A model generated the notes under the pieces. It had not been told where the DNA came from. It ran no database searches and saw only the letters and a list, made by a program, of their open reading frames with translations. Source: JAKFWF01 sp963750535 (GTDB lineage Bacteria > Pseudomonadota > Alphaproteobacteria > Rhizobiales > Hyphomicrobiaceae). From it: a stretch of DNA of 64,000 nucleotides. The position numbers were made by a program, and so were the translations under genes. The stretch is taken from NCBI GenBank assembly GCA_963750535.1, contig CAVVRF010000048.1:62001-126000 (forward strand), read 5' to 3'. Positions 7,218-17,726 of this stretch are shown here, piece after piece (the first letter of the stretch is position 1; each line of letters opens with the position of its first letter).

Positions 7218-8885
7218 CTAGATCTGCTCGCCGAGCAGCGAGCGCTTCTTGTCCCTGATCAGCGCGCGGATGTTGCGGATGACGCGGTCATTGTCGCTGG
7301 TCGGAAGGTCGGTCTGGTACATGGCGGTGGCGGCAGCCCGGCTCGATCGCGCGCCGATGGCCTTCAATATGCCGACCAGCCGCCGCTTGCGAATGTCGAA
7401 GAAGCTGTCGTCGCGCAGGACGACGGAGAGCGCCCGCCCGCTTTCCAGGTTGATCTGGAAGAGGTCGCGACCTTCGAACTGGATCGTGTCGTTGACCGCG
7501 AGACTGTCGATGCGACGCCGCCGGATCGCGGTACGTGGCGAGAACAGGCCAAGGAGTGCCCCGCGCAAGGGCAGGGCGCTGGAGCGGTCGATGGTCTGGC
7601 TGCCGTTCGCGCGCGCGACATTGGAAATGTCCTGATAGAAGAACTCCACCACCGACTCGTGGACGATGCGCCCGGTGGTCAGGTCGACGGTCCCCTCGTA
7701 GTAGTGAACCTGGTCATCGGTGAACGCGAACACGGTGCACCGCTGCGGCGTGAACCGCAGCACGTCGTCCTTGCCGATGTGGGAGCCGATGAAGGCGCCG
7801 CCGACCGCATCCCGGTCCGGCAGGCCCCTGAGCATCAGCGGCTCGGCGACCAGTCGCGGCCGCTCGACGCCGAGCTGCGCAAGCCCGTGCTCCAGCATCG
7901 GGGCGGTATCGGAGCTCGCGGTCGCCTCGATCTCGCGATCGCTGGCCCTGCGCCAGTACCGGTGGATGAAGAACCGATACGTCATGCTGTATATGATGAG
8001 TACGATCCCGAGGACCACGAAATAGCGCGACAGGATCGTTGGCCACTGCTCTGTCCAATAGCTGTTGCCGAATTGCGGTCGCACGAACGTCGTGCTGGCG
8101 AGCGACAACAGCAGATACGACATGTACGTCATGATCAGGCACGAGCGCGCGTCGACGATGCTCAGGTGGCGGCCGCCGCTTGCCACGACATTCATGAGCG
8201 AAAGAAGGAACAAGCTGCCGACGATGCCGGTCCAGAACGGATAGCTGAACTGCAGCAGGTCACGAGGTGGAGCCGCCACGGCGAATACCGCCAGGCTGAG
8301 CCCGGCATAAGCCAGAAACCACGGCCACCACGGCTTCGACTTGAAGTAGCTCTTGATCCGGCGGCGGGCGGCTTCTTCCTCCGGCGCCGGAGCAACGACC
8401 GGAGCGGCCACCGGATTGGGCAGCCGGCGACCTGCGACGAGCGACACGAACAATGATACCAGCAGGGTCGCCGCATAGATTGCGGCAAAAGTGCCGAGCA
8501 CCGAATAAATCAGCTTGCCAAACATCTGCCAGGGAACGTTGCCGGTCCTGGTGGCAAAGGCCCAGCCGATCGTGAACAGGCTGAGCACTCCCTCCTGAAG
8601 CAGGGCGAAAAGAATCAGCGGGTAGGCCGCGCTTTTTTGGCTGGCCCCAGCCAGCAGCGCCGCGAACCCGATGCTGAAGACCGCAAGGCTGGTCCAGCGC
8701 AACATGCCGACGGTCTGCGACAGCGCCGCTGGCTCGTCCGTGACAGCCAAATAGATCAGATATCCGGCCCAGCCTCCGATCAGCATGGCCCACAGCAACA
8801 TGAAGCCTGGATGGCTTTTCGGCGTGAGCCTTGCGCCGATGTCCTCGACCGGCGACGGCACAAATCCAAGGGACCGCTGAGACAT
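7218..8885 (-). CDS. Multi-pass membrane protein of unknown function, partner of the TIR gene
   Basis: 555 residues. About eight or nine hydrophobic segments lie in residues 25-310 (for example LLWAMLIGGWAGYLIYLAV and YFVVLGIVLIIYSMTYRFFI), split by a charged loop with Pro/Ala/Glu near residue 170. The last 230 residues are soluble, beta-rich and basic. The ribosome site GGGGGAGAG precedes the ATG. No known transporter or enzyme motif was found; the segment CTVFAFTDDQVHYYEGTVDL followed by a region about response to binding may be a PH-like or barrel domain, but that is a guess. It is the first gene of a probable two-gene operon with the TIR protein, suggesting a membrane module that feeds or receives the TIR signal. 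Confidence 0.8.
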   Translation of the reverse strand: MSQRSLGFVPSPVEDIGARLTPKSHPGFMLLWAMLIGGWAGYLIYLAVTDEPAALSQTVGMLRWTSLAVFSIGFAALLAGASQKSAAYPLILFALLQEGVLSLFTIGWAFATRTGNVPWQMFGKLIYSVLGTFAAIYAATLLVSLFVSLVAGRRLPNPVAAPVVAPAPEEEAARRRIKSYFKSKPWWPWFLAYAGLSLAVFAVAAPPRDLLQFSYPFWTGIVGSLFLLSLMNVVASGGRHLSIVDARSCLIMTYMSYLLLSLASTTFVRPQFGNSYWTEQWPTILSRYFVVLGIVLIIYSMTYRFFIHRYWRRASDREIEATASSDTAPMLEHGLAQLGVERPRLVAEPLMLRGLPDRDAVGGAFIGSHIGKDDVLRFTPQRCTVFAFTDDQVHYYEGTVDLTTGRIVHESVVEFFYQDISNVARANGSQTIDRSSALPLRGALLGLFSPRTAIRRRRIDSLAVNDTIQFEGRDLFQINLESGRALSVVLRDDSFFDIRKRRLVGILKAIGARSSRAAATAMYQTDLPTSDNDRVIRNIRALIRDKKRSLLGEQI

Positions 8886-9176
8886 GGTCTCTCCCCCTAA
8901 GCTGAATGCAGTAAAGTCAGTTCAGTGCGATGCGTCGTCAGCAAGCGGAATTATGCGTCGCGCGGAAACTTGATCGTTCGAATGAAATCGGGCCTTGGCG
9001 CGCAGCGGCCGGCAAATTACCACTCGATCCTGGGAGCCGCAATTGGCGTTCGATCGCCGGGGCCGCGATTGGCGCTCGTGGTGCGGCATGCCCGCCGCAG
9101 CCACATATTCCATCGGCCGGGTAATCGTGTTTAGTCTATCGTCTGTCGTGATGCATGCCTTGGAGCCCTACGCCCT
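8886..9176. other. Intergenic region with a 17-bp direct repeat
   Basis: 291 bp between the divergent membrane-protein gene and the serine hydrolase. It holds two near-identical blocks, GCCGCAATTGGCGTTCG (9036-9052) and GCCGCGATTGGCGCTCG (9062-9078), spaced 26 bp apart. These may be regulator sites. No gene or RNA was recognised here. Confidence 0.5.
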
Positions 9177-10412
9177 ATGTCCTTCTTGAAGAAGCTCGAA
9201 GACCCGACCTCGCTGCAGGAGGTCGCGCCGGAGCAGGTCGGGCTGTCGTCGAAGCGGTTGCGCCGGATTGGCGAGGCGATTGATCGCGAGATCGCGGCCA
9301 GCCGGATTCCCGGCGGCGTGCTGGCGGTCGCGCGGCGCGGCAAGCTCGTCTACCATGAAGCCTTCGGCAGTCGCGATCCGGTGAGCAAGGCGCCGATGCC
9401 GATCGACGCGGTGTTCTCGATCGCCTCGATGACCAAGGTGATGACCTCGATCGCGGCGCTCCAGCTGCTCGAGGAGGGCCACATCGGCCTCGCCGATCCG
9501 GTCTCGGGATATCTGCCGGAGCTGGGACAACTGATGGTCGCCGATCCGGCTGGCGGTGCGACGCTGGTGACGCGGCCGGCGGCGCGGCAGCCGACGATCC
9601 AGGATCTCCTGCGGCACACGTCCGGAATGACCTACCGAGACCGCGGCCAGACCGCGGCGCACAAGCTCTATCCAGGCGGCTCGATCAGCGCCGCGATCAA
9701 GTCCACCAAGGCGGAGTTCCTGGCTGCGATGGCCAAGGCACCGCTGCTGTTCGAGCCCGGATCGGACTGGGAGTACGGTTTCTCGACCGACGTGCTGGGC
9801 CTCGTCGTCGAGGCCGTGACCGGCAAGCCGCTGCGACAGACGATCGCGAGCCGCATTTGCCAGCCGCTCGGGCTGGCGAGCACCGGCTTCGACCTGACGC
9901 CCGAGACCTCGCCGCGTTACGCGCAGGCGTTCGCGAAGGACGTACTCACCGGCGCCGCGCAGTCTGTGCACCACGCCACCGGAGCGAAGTCGAAGTGGGA
10001 CAGCGGCGGCGGCGGTGCGGTGTCGTCGGCGATGGACTACCTGAAGCTTGCCGAGGCGCTGCGACGCGGCGGAAAACTCGGCGACGCGCAGATCCTCGGC
10101 CGCAAGACGGTCGAGCTGATGACCTGCGATCACCTGCCGGCGGCGATCGAGAACCGCATCGCCGACAGCATGGACCCGTCGAGCGCCGGCTACGGCTTCG
10201 GTCTCGGTGTCGCGGTGCGGCGGCGGGCCGGCATCTCGGCCCTGGCCGGCTCCAAGGGCGACTACTACTGGTCGGGGGTGTACGGCACCTATTTCTGGGT
10301 CGATCCCAGCGAGCACTTGAGCTGTGTGTGGATGTGCGCATCACCGGGACTCGTGCGTCTGCGCTACCGGCCGATGATCCGTGCCCTCGTCTATCAGTCG
10401 CTCGACGATTAG
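9177..10412 (+). CDS. Beta-lactamase-fold serine hydrolase (class C/esterase-like)
   Basis: 411 residues of the penicillin-binding/beta-lactamase class C superfamily, whose members are often esterases or peptidases rather than true lactamases. The nucleophile motif S-x-x-K appears as SMTK near residue 84. The second motif Y-x-S/N appears as YGFS near residue 200, and DLLRHTSGMTY is the usual landmark between them. A Gly-rich GGGGAVSSAMDY and the final GVYGTYFWVDP are also typical of the esterase-like branch. There is no signal peptide, so the enzyme is likely cytoplasmic. It appears to be transcribed alone, and the substrate is unknown. Confidence 0.9.
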   Translation: MSFLKKLEDPTSLQEVAPEQVGLSSKRLRRIGEAIDREIAASRIPGGVLAVARRGKLVYHEAFGSRDPVSKAPMPIDAVFSIASMTKVMTSIAALQLLEEGHIGLADPVSGYLPELGQLMVADPAGGATLVTRPAARQPTIQDLLRHTSGMTYRDRGQTAAHKLYPGGSISAAIKSTKAEFLAAMAKAPLLFEPGSDWEYGFSTDVLGLVVEAVTGKPLRQTIASRICQPLGLASTGFDLTPETSPRYAQAFAKDVLTGAAQSVHHATGAKSKWDSGGGGAVSSAMDYLKLAEALRRGGKLGDAQILGRKTVELMTCDHLPAAIENRIADSMDPSSAGYGFGLGVAVRRRAGISALAGSKGDYYWSGVYGTYFWVDPSEHLSCVWMCASPGLVRLRYRPMIRALVYQSLDD

Positions 10413-10545
10413 CGGTCGGGAGGTTGGGTTAGGACCCCGAATTCCGTCGCCAGCCCGGCAACTTGACCATCTCCGGAATGTTGGGTTACGCGCCTAGCGG
10501 GGCTTACCCAGCCCACCGCGACTTCAACCAGCATCGAGAAACCAT

Positions 10546-11766
10546 ATGAGCCAGCTGTTCGGTTTGGAGGCGCTCGCCAAGGGCGCCGTCCTGTCGCCGT
10601 TTACCCGCCTCGCCCGCCTGCTGGCGGACATTCCGCCGGGCAACCCGAAGACCATCGAGATGACCGCCGGCGACCCCAAGGAGGCGATGCCGGGGTTCGT
10701 GATCGACCGCATCGCCGAGGCGAAGGAGACGCTCGGCACCTACCCGAAGATTCGCGGCACCGATGACCTGCGCCAGACCATCGCGCATTGGATCGACCGC
10801 CGCTATGGGCTGAAGCCCGGTATCGATTTCATGCGCGAGGTGCATCCGCTCAACGGCTCCCGCGAGGGCCTCTTCTTCGCGATGCTGCCGGCGGCGGGCC
10901 GCAAGCAGGTGACCGGCCGGCCGGTCGTGCTGATGCCGAACCCGTTCTATCAGGCCTACGTCGGCGCGGCGTACGGCGCCAACTGCGAGGCGGTGTTCCT
11001 CAACGCAACGGCCGCCACGGGGCACCTGCCGGATCTGGACGAGATCGCCGGCGACACCGGGTTGCTGGAGCGGACCGTCGCCTTCTACCTGTGCTCGCCG
11101 GCCAATCCGCAGGGCGCGGTGGCGAGCCGCACCTACGTGACGCGCGCGCTCGAGCTCGCCCGGAAATACGATTTCATGCTGTTTTTCGACGAATGCTACT
11201 CCGAGATCTATACCGGCGACGTGGCGCCGACCGGCGGTCTCGAGGTGGCGGTCAGGACGCCGGACCGGTTCCGCAACCTGGTGGTGTTCAATTCGCTGTC
11301 GAAGCGATCGAACCTGCCAGGCCTGCGCTCCGGATTCGCCGCCGGCGACGGCGATTTCCTCGAGACGTTCGCCGAGGTGCGCAATCTCACCGCGCCGCAG
11401 ATGCCCGGGATCATCCAGCATGCCTCGGCCGCGGTGTGGGCCGAGGAACAGCACGTGGCCGTGATCCGGCAAGCCTACCGCACCAAGTTCGACATCTGCG
11501 ACGAGCTGCTCAAGGGCAAATTCGGCTACCAGCGGCCGGCCGGCGGATTCTTCCTTTGGCTCGATATGGGGCACATGGGCAATAGCGTGGACGTCGCGGT
11601 AACCCTTTGGAAACGCTGTGGTGTGAAGGTAGTACCCGGTGCCTACCTGGCCCAGGCCGGCCGCAACGGGATCAATCCCGGCGAGAACCACATTCGCGTG
11701 GCCCTCGTGCATCCGCCGGCGGTGATCAGGGAGGCGCTGCAGCGAATCGTCGAAGTGTCAGCGTAG
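10546..11766 (+). CDS. Class I/II aminotransferase, DapC/aspartate-type
   Basis: PLP-dependent aminotransferase of 406 residues. The lysine that binds PLP is in NSLSKRSNLPGLRSGF, the PLP-phosphate region carries the usual Ser/Arg, and NPFYQAYVGAAYG and CSPANPQGA are the standard fold-type I landmarks, with the C-terminal substrate Arg in HIRVALVHPP. It matches best the group annotated as succinyldiaminopimelate or aspartate aminotransferase in alphaproteobacteria. It lies 16 bp before ftsK, an order often seen in this class. The exact substrate cannot be read from the sequence. Confidence 0.88.
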   Translation: MSQLFGLEALAKGAVLSPFTRLARLLADIPPGNPKTIEMTAGDPKEAMPGFVIDRIAEAKETLGTYPKIRGTDDLRQTIAHWIDRRYGLKPGIDFMREVHPLNGSREGLFFAMLPAAGRKQVTGRPVVLMPNPFYQAYVGAAYGANCEAVFLNATAATGHLPDLDEIAGDTGLLERTVAFYLCSPANPQGAVASRTYVTRALELARKYDFMLFFDECYSEIYTGDVAPTGGLEVAVRTPDRFRNLVVFNSLSKRSNLPGLRSGFAAGDGDFLETFAEVRNLTAPQMPGIIQHASAAVWAEEQHVAVIRQAYRTKFDICDELLKGKFGYQRPAGGFFLWLDMGHMGNSVDVAVTLWKRCGVKVVPGAYLAQAGRNGINPGENHIRVALVHPPAVIREALQRIVEVSA

Positions 11767-11782
11767 GATTTGCGTTTCCCCC

Positions 11783-14359
<2,577 letters not shown>

Positions 14360-14545
14360 TCCGCCCGACCGAGTGCGCAACGCGGATTTTGCCTAGGCGG
14401 GCACCATTGTGGCAAACCTGCCGGCGTTATGCACGATATCGTGAACGCGGCTACTTGCTGCCTACATGTCGCCCGATTAATGGAGGATGCGGGGCTGGCG
14501 CTGGTGCCAATTCGCCAGCCTTTTGCGACATGCAGTGGGGGCGAG

Positions 14546-15274
14546 ATGCGGATTCAGTCGGTGCTGAGGACAGTGGCAGCTGTCGGATTGGTGTTCGGCC
14601 TGACAGCGCCGGCTTTCGCCCAGGACGCAAAAAAGGCCGCTCCAAGCGCAGCCAGCCCAGTAGGCCAAGGGTGGACCGGTCAGGTGCAGCCAGGCGCCGG
14701 GACCGAGGCGAAGGTGCTTGACCAGAAGCAAATCGCAGCGATCAAGAAGGTTGCCGATTATTTCAATTCGCTCGCGAATTTGAAGAGCGTGTTCCAGCAG
14801 ACCAATCCCGACGGCAAGCGGCTGCGCGGCAAGCTGGCAGTCAAGAAGCCGGGCCGGTTCCGTTTCGACTACAACTTGCCGAGCAAGCAGGTCGTGATCT
14901 CTGACGGCAAGATGCTGGCGATCCAGGACACCGATGTGAATTCCGACGATCGCTACGAGCTGGACAACACGCCGTTCCGGATGCTGCTCAAGAAGGACGT
15001 CGATTTGCTGCGCGATGCCCGGATTCTCGACGTCCAGGAGGCCGACGACCTGATCATCCTGACGGTGATGGACAAGAGCCCCGACGCGCCCGGCAAGATC
15101 AAACTTTTCTTTTCCGTGAAGCCCTCCCTGGAATTGAAGGAGTGGGTCACTACCGACGCCCAGAACCTCGATACCCGGGTCGAGCTGTCGGGGGTGAACC
15201 GGACCGAGGAGGTCGATGCCGCGGTGTTCGACATCAAGAGCGTCGCGATCGAGCACCTGCAGAAGCAGAGGTGA
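14546..15274 (+). CDS. lolA: Outer-membrane lipoprotein carrier LolA
   Basis: Periplasmic chaperone that takes lipoproteins from LolCDE and carries them to the outer membrane. 242 residues, starting at the ATG that gives a clean signal peptide (MRIQSVLRTVAAVGLVFG, cut after AFA). The mature protein begins with a linker rich in Ala, Pro and Gly, then the LolA barrel, with SLANLKSVFQQTNPDGK, LRGKLAVKKPGRFRFDYN and the DTDVNSDDRYELDNTPFRML stretch typical of the family. It starts 186 bp after ftsK. A perfect palindrome CACGATATCGTG at 14432-14443 lies in that gap and may mark a promoter-proximal site. Confidence 0.94.
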   Translation: MRIQSVLRTVAAVGLVFGLTAPAFAQDAKKAAPSAASPVGQGWTGQVQPGAGTEAKVLDQKQIAAIKKVADYFNSLANLKSVFQQTNPDGKRLRGKLAVKKPGRFRFDYNLPSKQVVISDGKMLAIQDTDVNSDDRYELDNTPFRMLLKKDVDLLRDARILDVQEADDLIILTVMDKSPDAPGKIKLFFSVKPSLELKEWVTTDAQNLDTRVELSGVNRTEEVDAAVFDIKSVAIEHLQKQR

Positions 15275-15417
15275 TTCGCAACCGATACGCCGCCCCTGTG
15301 CTTTGACAGCCGCTAGCAAGCGAAAGCTGTGGATATCTCATGAAACAATTGTAAACTTTTTGTGATCGCGGGGTTCACCCCCTATTGCAATCTCGAAAGC
15401 TGCGCTTAAATGCGTTC

Positions 15418-15554
15418 ATACAGGTAGCGTCAACCTGTATCGGCAGTGCCCCCCGTCTCGCCGATGACGCACCTGTAGCACTGGTTTCCCTCCCAGTGCT
15501 CTCAGCGCTAATTACAGCGCCTAGCGCCCAACTCCTCCCCCCGGAGTTGGGCGC
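15418..15554 (+). ncRNA. Candidate structured small RNA with pyrimidine-rich loops
   Basis: Three strong stem-loops in a row follow lolA. They are ATACAGGT/ACCTGTAT (near 15418-15440), AGCACTGG with loop TTTCCCTC and CCAGTGCT (near 15478-15501), and GCGCCCAACTCC (15524-15535) with loop TCCCCCC and GGAGTTGGGCGC (15543-15554). The loops carry CCCTCC and CTCCTCCCC runs complementary to ribosome-binding sites, as in the anti-Shine-Dalgarno sRNAs of rhizobia (the alpha-r14 type and relatives). The last hairpin could be the terminator, although only AATTCATTTC follows. The possible promoter is not clear. Strand is inferred from the pyrimidine loops, and the third stem overlaps the end of the opposite reading frame. 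Confidence 0.45.
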
Positions 15555-16146
15555 AATTCATTTCTGCACGCCCAGATTGAATTTTGCGCCTCTCCAGAAG
15601 CCTCAGTGCCGCGTTTCCGCGCCTGGGCGAACGTGCCCGAGGGCCATGGTTTGGCGTACCGCGGCGACCGGCATCTCGGTTGGCGAGCTCATCGTCGCCC
15701 GCCAGGCAGCGATCGATGTTGCGCAATTCGGTCGCCAGGGACTGAAGTCGGGCAGCAATCTTGACAACGAGATGATCGGCAAGGCCCGGATCGGCGGCCA
15801 TCTGCTCGAACATCGCAGCTCGCGTGATGCGCATCGCGCGGACGGGCGTCCGGGCGACGATGGTTGAGGAATATTCCGTCTCGACGAGCATCGCCATCTC
15901 GCCCACCAAGGAGCCCGGCGCCACCTGCTCCGGTTCCGGTCCGGTGTCGGGCCCGCTGGTGCGGACGGCGTCGCCGCTGACGATGACATATGCGGCGTCG
16001 GCCGCCGTGTCGCCTCTTACAATCGTCTGGCCCGGCTTGAAGACGATCCTTTCGGCCCGGCGAGCAATTTCGGAGATTTGCAGCGGGCGCAGCCCCTGGA
16101 ACAGGGCGATCCTCAGCAATGGGGCAACTAGGGCATCGATCGCCAT
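15508..16146 (-). CDS. Cyclic-nucleotide-binding-domain protein (Crp-like sensor half)
   Basis: From the ATG at 16146 the frame gives 212 residues. The first 130 form a cNMP-binding fold: RIVFKPGQTIVRGDTAADAA, then PGSLVGEMAMLVETEYSSTI and VRAMRITRAAMFEQMAADP. No helix-turn-helix follows, so it is not a complete Crp regulator; it may act as a stand-alone sensor or be a family member without DNA binding. The C-terminal tail is basic and odd. It runs through the third hairpin described at 15524-15554, while another frame ends at 15603 with a tail that looks more normal (TEMPVAAVRQTMALGHVRPG). A one-base shift near 15690 would join them, so the C-terminus is uncertain. Confidence 0.75.
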   Translation of the reverse strand: MAIDALVAPLLRIALFQGLRPLQISEIARRAERIVFKPGQTIVRGDTAADAAYVIVSGDAVRTSGPDTGPEPEQVAPGSLVGEMAMLVETEYSSTIVARTPVRAMRITRAAMFEQMAADPGLADHLVVKIAARLQSLATELRNIDRCLAGDDELANRDAGRRGTPNHGPRARSPRRGNAALRLLERRKIQSGRAEMNCAQLRGEELGARRCN

Positions 16147-16319
16147 GGGGGCTCCCGTGGGCGGATACGTTGAAAGACACGGACGCTGGACTGAAATCAC
16201 GCCGTCAGGATCGGCTGATTCGGCGCGGACTCGCCAGCGCCGGCATGGCGCCTGGGGATTGCGGGTGGATAACCAGGGGAAGCTCTGGCCGGCGTCCGGC
16301 AGGGCGGCGCGCTGCAGCG

Positions 16320-17006
16320 CTAGGGAATGAGCTTGTAGCCCCCCGTCTCCGTGACCAGGAGCTCGGCGCTCGACGGATCCTTCTCGATCTTCTGGCGCAG
16401 CCGGTAGATGTGCGTCTCCAGCGTGTGCGTGGTGACGCCGGCGTTGTAGCCCCACACCTCGTGCAGCAGCACCTCGCGCGAGACGACCTTCTCGCCGGCG
16501 CGGTACAGGTACTTGAGGATCGACGTCTCTTTTTCCGTGAGCCTTACTTTCTGTCCCTTCTCGTCCAGCAGCAGCTTCGAGGCGGGCTTGAAAGTGTACG
16601 GCCCGATCGAGAACACCGCGTCCTCGCTCTGCTCGTGCTGGCGCAGCTGTGCGCGAATCCGCGCCAGCAGCACCGCGAACTTGAACGGTTTGGCGATGTA
16701 GTCGTTGGCGCCGGCGTCGAGGCCGAGAATCTGGTCGGCATCGGTAGTATTGCCGGTCAACATCACGATCGGCGCCTTGAAGCCATTGCGCCGCAGCTGC
16801 TTCACGGCCTCGCGCCCATCCATATCGGGCAGGCCGACGTCGAACAGCACCAGGTCGAGATGGCCGCGGCGGATCACCTCGAGGCCCTCGCCGGCGGTTG
16901 CCGCCGTCGCGACCTCGAACTCGTCGTACAGTGCGAGCTGGTCGCGCAGCGAGCTGCGAAGATCCTCGTCGTCATCTACGATGAGAATCTGCCGTGCGTT
17001 GCTCAT
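16320..17006 (-). CDS. OmpR-family response regulator
   Basis: 228 residues with an N-terminal receiver and a C-terminal winged helix that binds DNA. The receiver has QILIVDDDEDLRSSL at the acidic pocket, the phosphoacceptor Asp in LVLFDVGLPDMDG (near residue 55) and the conserved Lys in NDYIAKPF. The effector domain has RLTEKETSILKYLYRAGEKV and the recognition-helix region VTTHTLETHIYRLRQKIE. The start at 17006 is the ATG giving the normal N-terminus. No histidine kinase gene is adjacent, so it is an orphan regulator, or its kinase is elsewhere. It is convergent with no neighbour and faces away from the L,D-transpeptidase. Confidence 0.93.
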   Translation of the reverse strand: MSNARQILIVDDDEDLRSSLRDQLALYDEFEVATAATAGEGLEVIRRGHLDLVLFDVGLPDMDGREAVKQLRRNGFKAPIVMLTGNTTDADQILGLDAGANDYIAKPFKFAVLLARIRAQLRQHEQSEDAVFSIGPYTFKPASKLLLDEKGQKVRLTEKETSILKYLYRAGEKVVSREVLLHEVWGYNAGVTTHTLETHIYRLRQKIEKDPSSAELLVTETGGYKLIP

Positions 17007-17128
17007 ACGGCAATCTCCAGATTGGCTTGCGCGGTTGCGGCACTTGTACCATTGACGCTGGCGTCGCTGGAAGCCCGATTGAGCAAGCCCATCCACGACA
17101 GAAGAACGCTATCAGGAAGGAACGGATC

Positions 17129-17656
17129 TTGTCGCGAGCGCAATGCGTCACCGTTCGGACTTTGTCGCGGCGTGGCCGGCAGGGCCTGGCCACCTTTGGC
17201 GCCGCGGCTGTGCGCTGCAGCCTGGGCCGGTCGGGGACAAGCGCGCGCAAGCGCGAGGGCGACGGCGCCACGCCGATCGGCTCCTGGCGCATGGTCGAGG
17301 TGCTGTATCGGCCGGACCGAGTGTCGCGGCCGCGTACCGGGCTGCCGTTGCGGGCGCTGCGCCGCGATCACGGATGGTGCGACCAGGTTGGCGACCGAAA
17401 TTACAACCGCCCCGTCCGGCACCCCTATCCGGCGAGCGCCGAGCAGTTGTGGCGTCAGGATCATGTCTACGACGTCGTCGTCGTCTTGAGCCACAACCGG
17501 GTTCCGCGCGTGCAGGGCGGCGGCAGCGCCGTTTTCATGCATCTGGCCCGGCCCGGCTACGCACCGACCGAGGGCTGCGTTGCCTTTGCGGAGCGGGACA
17601 TGCGGCTGCTGCTGGCGAACGCGGATCGGCGAACCCGCCTGCTGGTGATCGCCTGA
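17129..17656 (+). CDS. L,D-transpeptidase (YkuD) family protein
   Basis: Cross-links or modifies peptidoglycan through a cysteine nucleophile. The start is taken as TTG at 17129, preceded by AGGAAGG, giving about 175 residues; the ATG-led frame upstream would add a stretch with no family character. The catalytic His and Cys are in FMHLARPGYAPTEGCVAF, and KREGDGATPIGSW is the usual entry motif. There is no obvious signal peptide, so it may be exported by another route or the start may be further upstream. It is transcribed alone and ends at the strong terminator at 17669-17696. Confidence 0.85.
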   Translation: MSRAQCVTVRTLSRRGRQGLATFGAAAVRCSLGRSGTSARKREGDGATPIGSWRMVEVLYRPDRVSRPRTGLPLRALRRDHGWCDQVGDRNYNRPVRHPYPASAEQLWRQDHVYDVVVVLSHNRVPRVQGGGSAVFMHLARPGYAPTEGCVAFAERDMRLLLANADRRTRLLVIA

Positions 17657-17668
17657 CACCGGCAATGA

Positions 17669-17696
17669 AAAAGGCCCCGGCTTGGCGCGGGGCCTT
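17669..17696. terminator. Bidirectional intrinsic terminator between the L,D-transpeptidase and amtB
   Basis: AAAGGCCCCG (17669-17678) and CGGGGCCTTT (17687-17696) form a 10-bp perfect stem. The A-run on the left and the CCTTT run on the right make it usable from both directions, which fits its position between convergent genes. Confidence 0.85.
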
Positions 17697-17726
17697 TCCT
17701 TTGTCGCAAAGACGCTCAAGCGGCGC

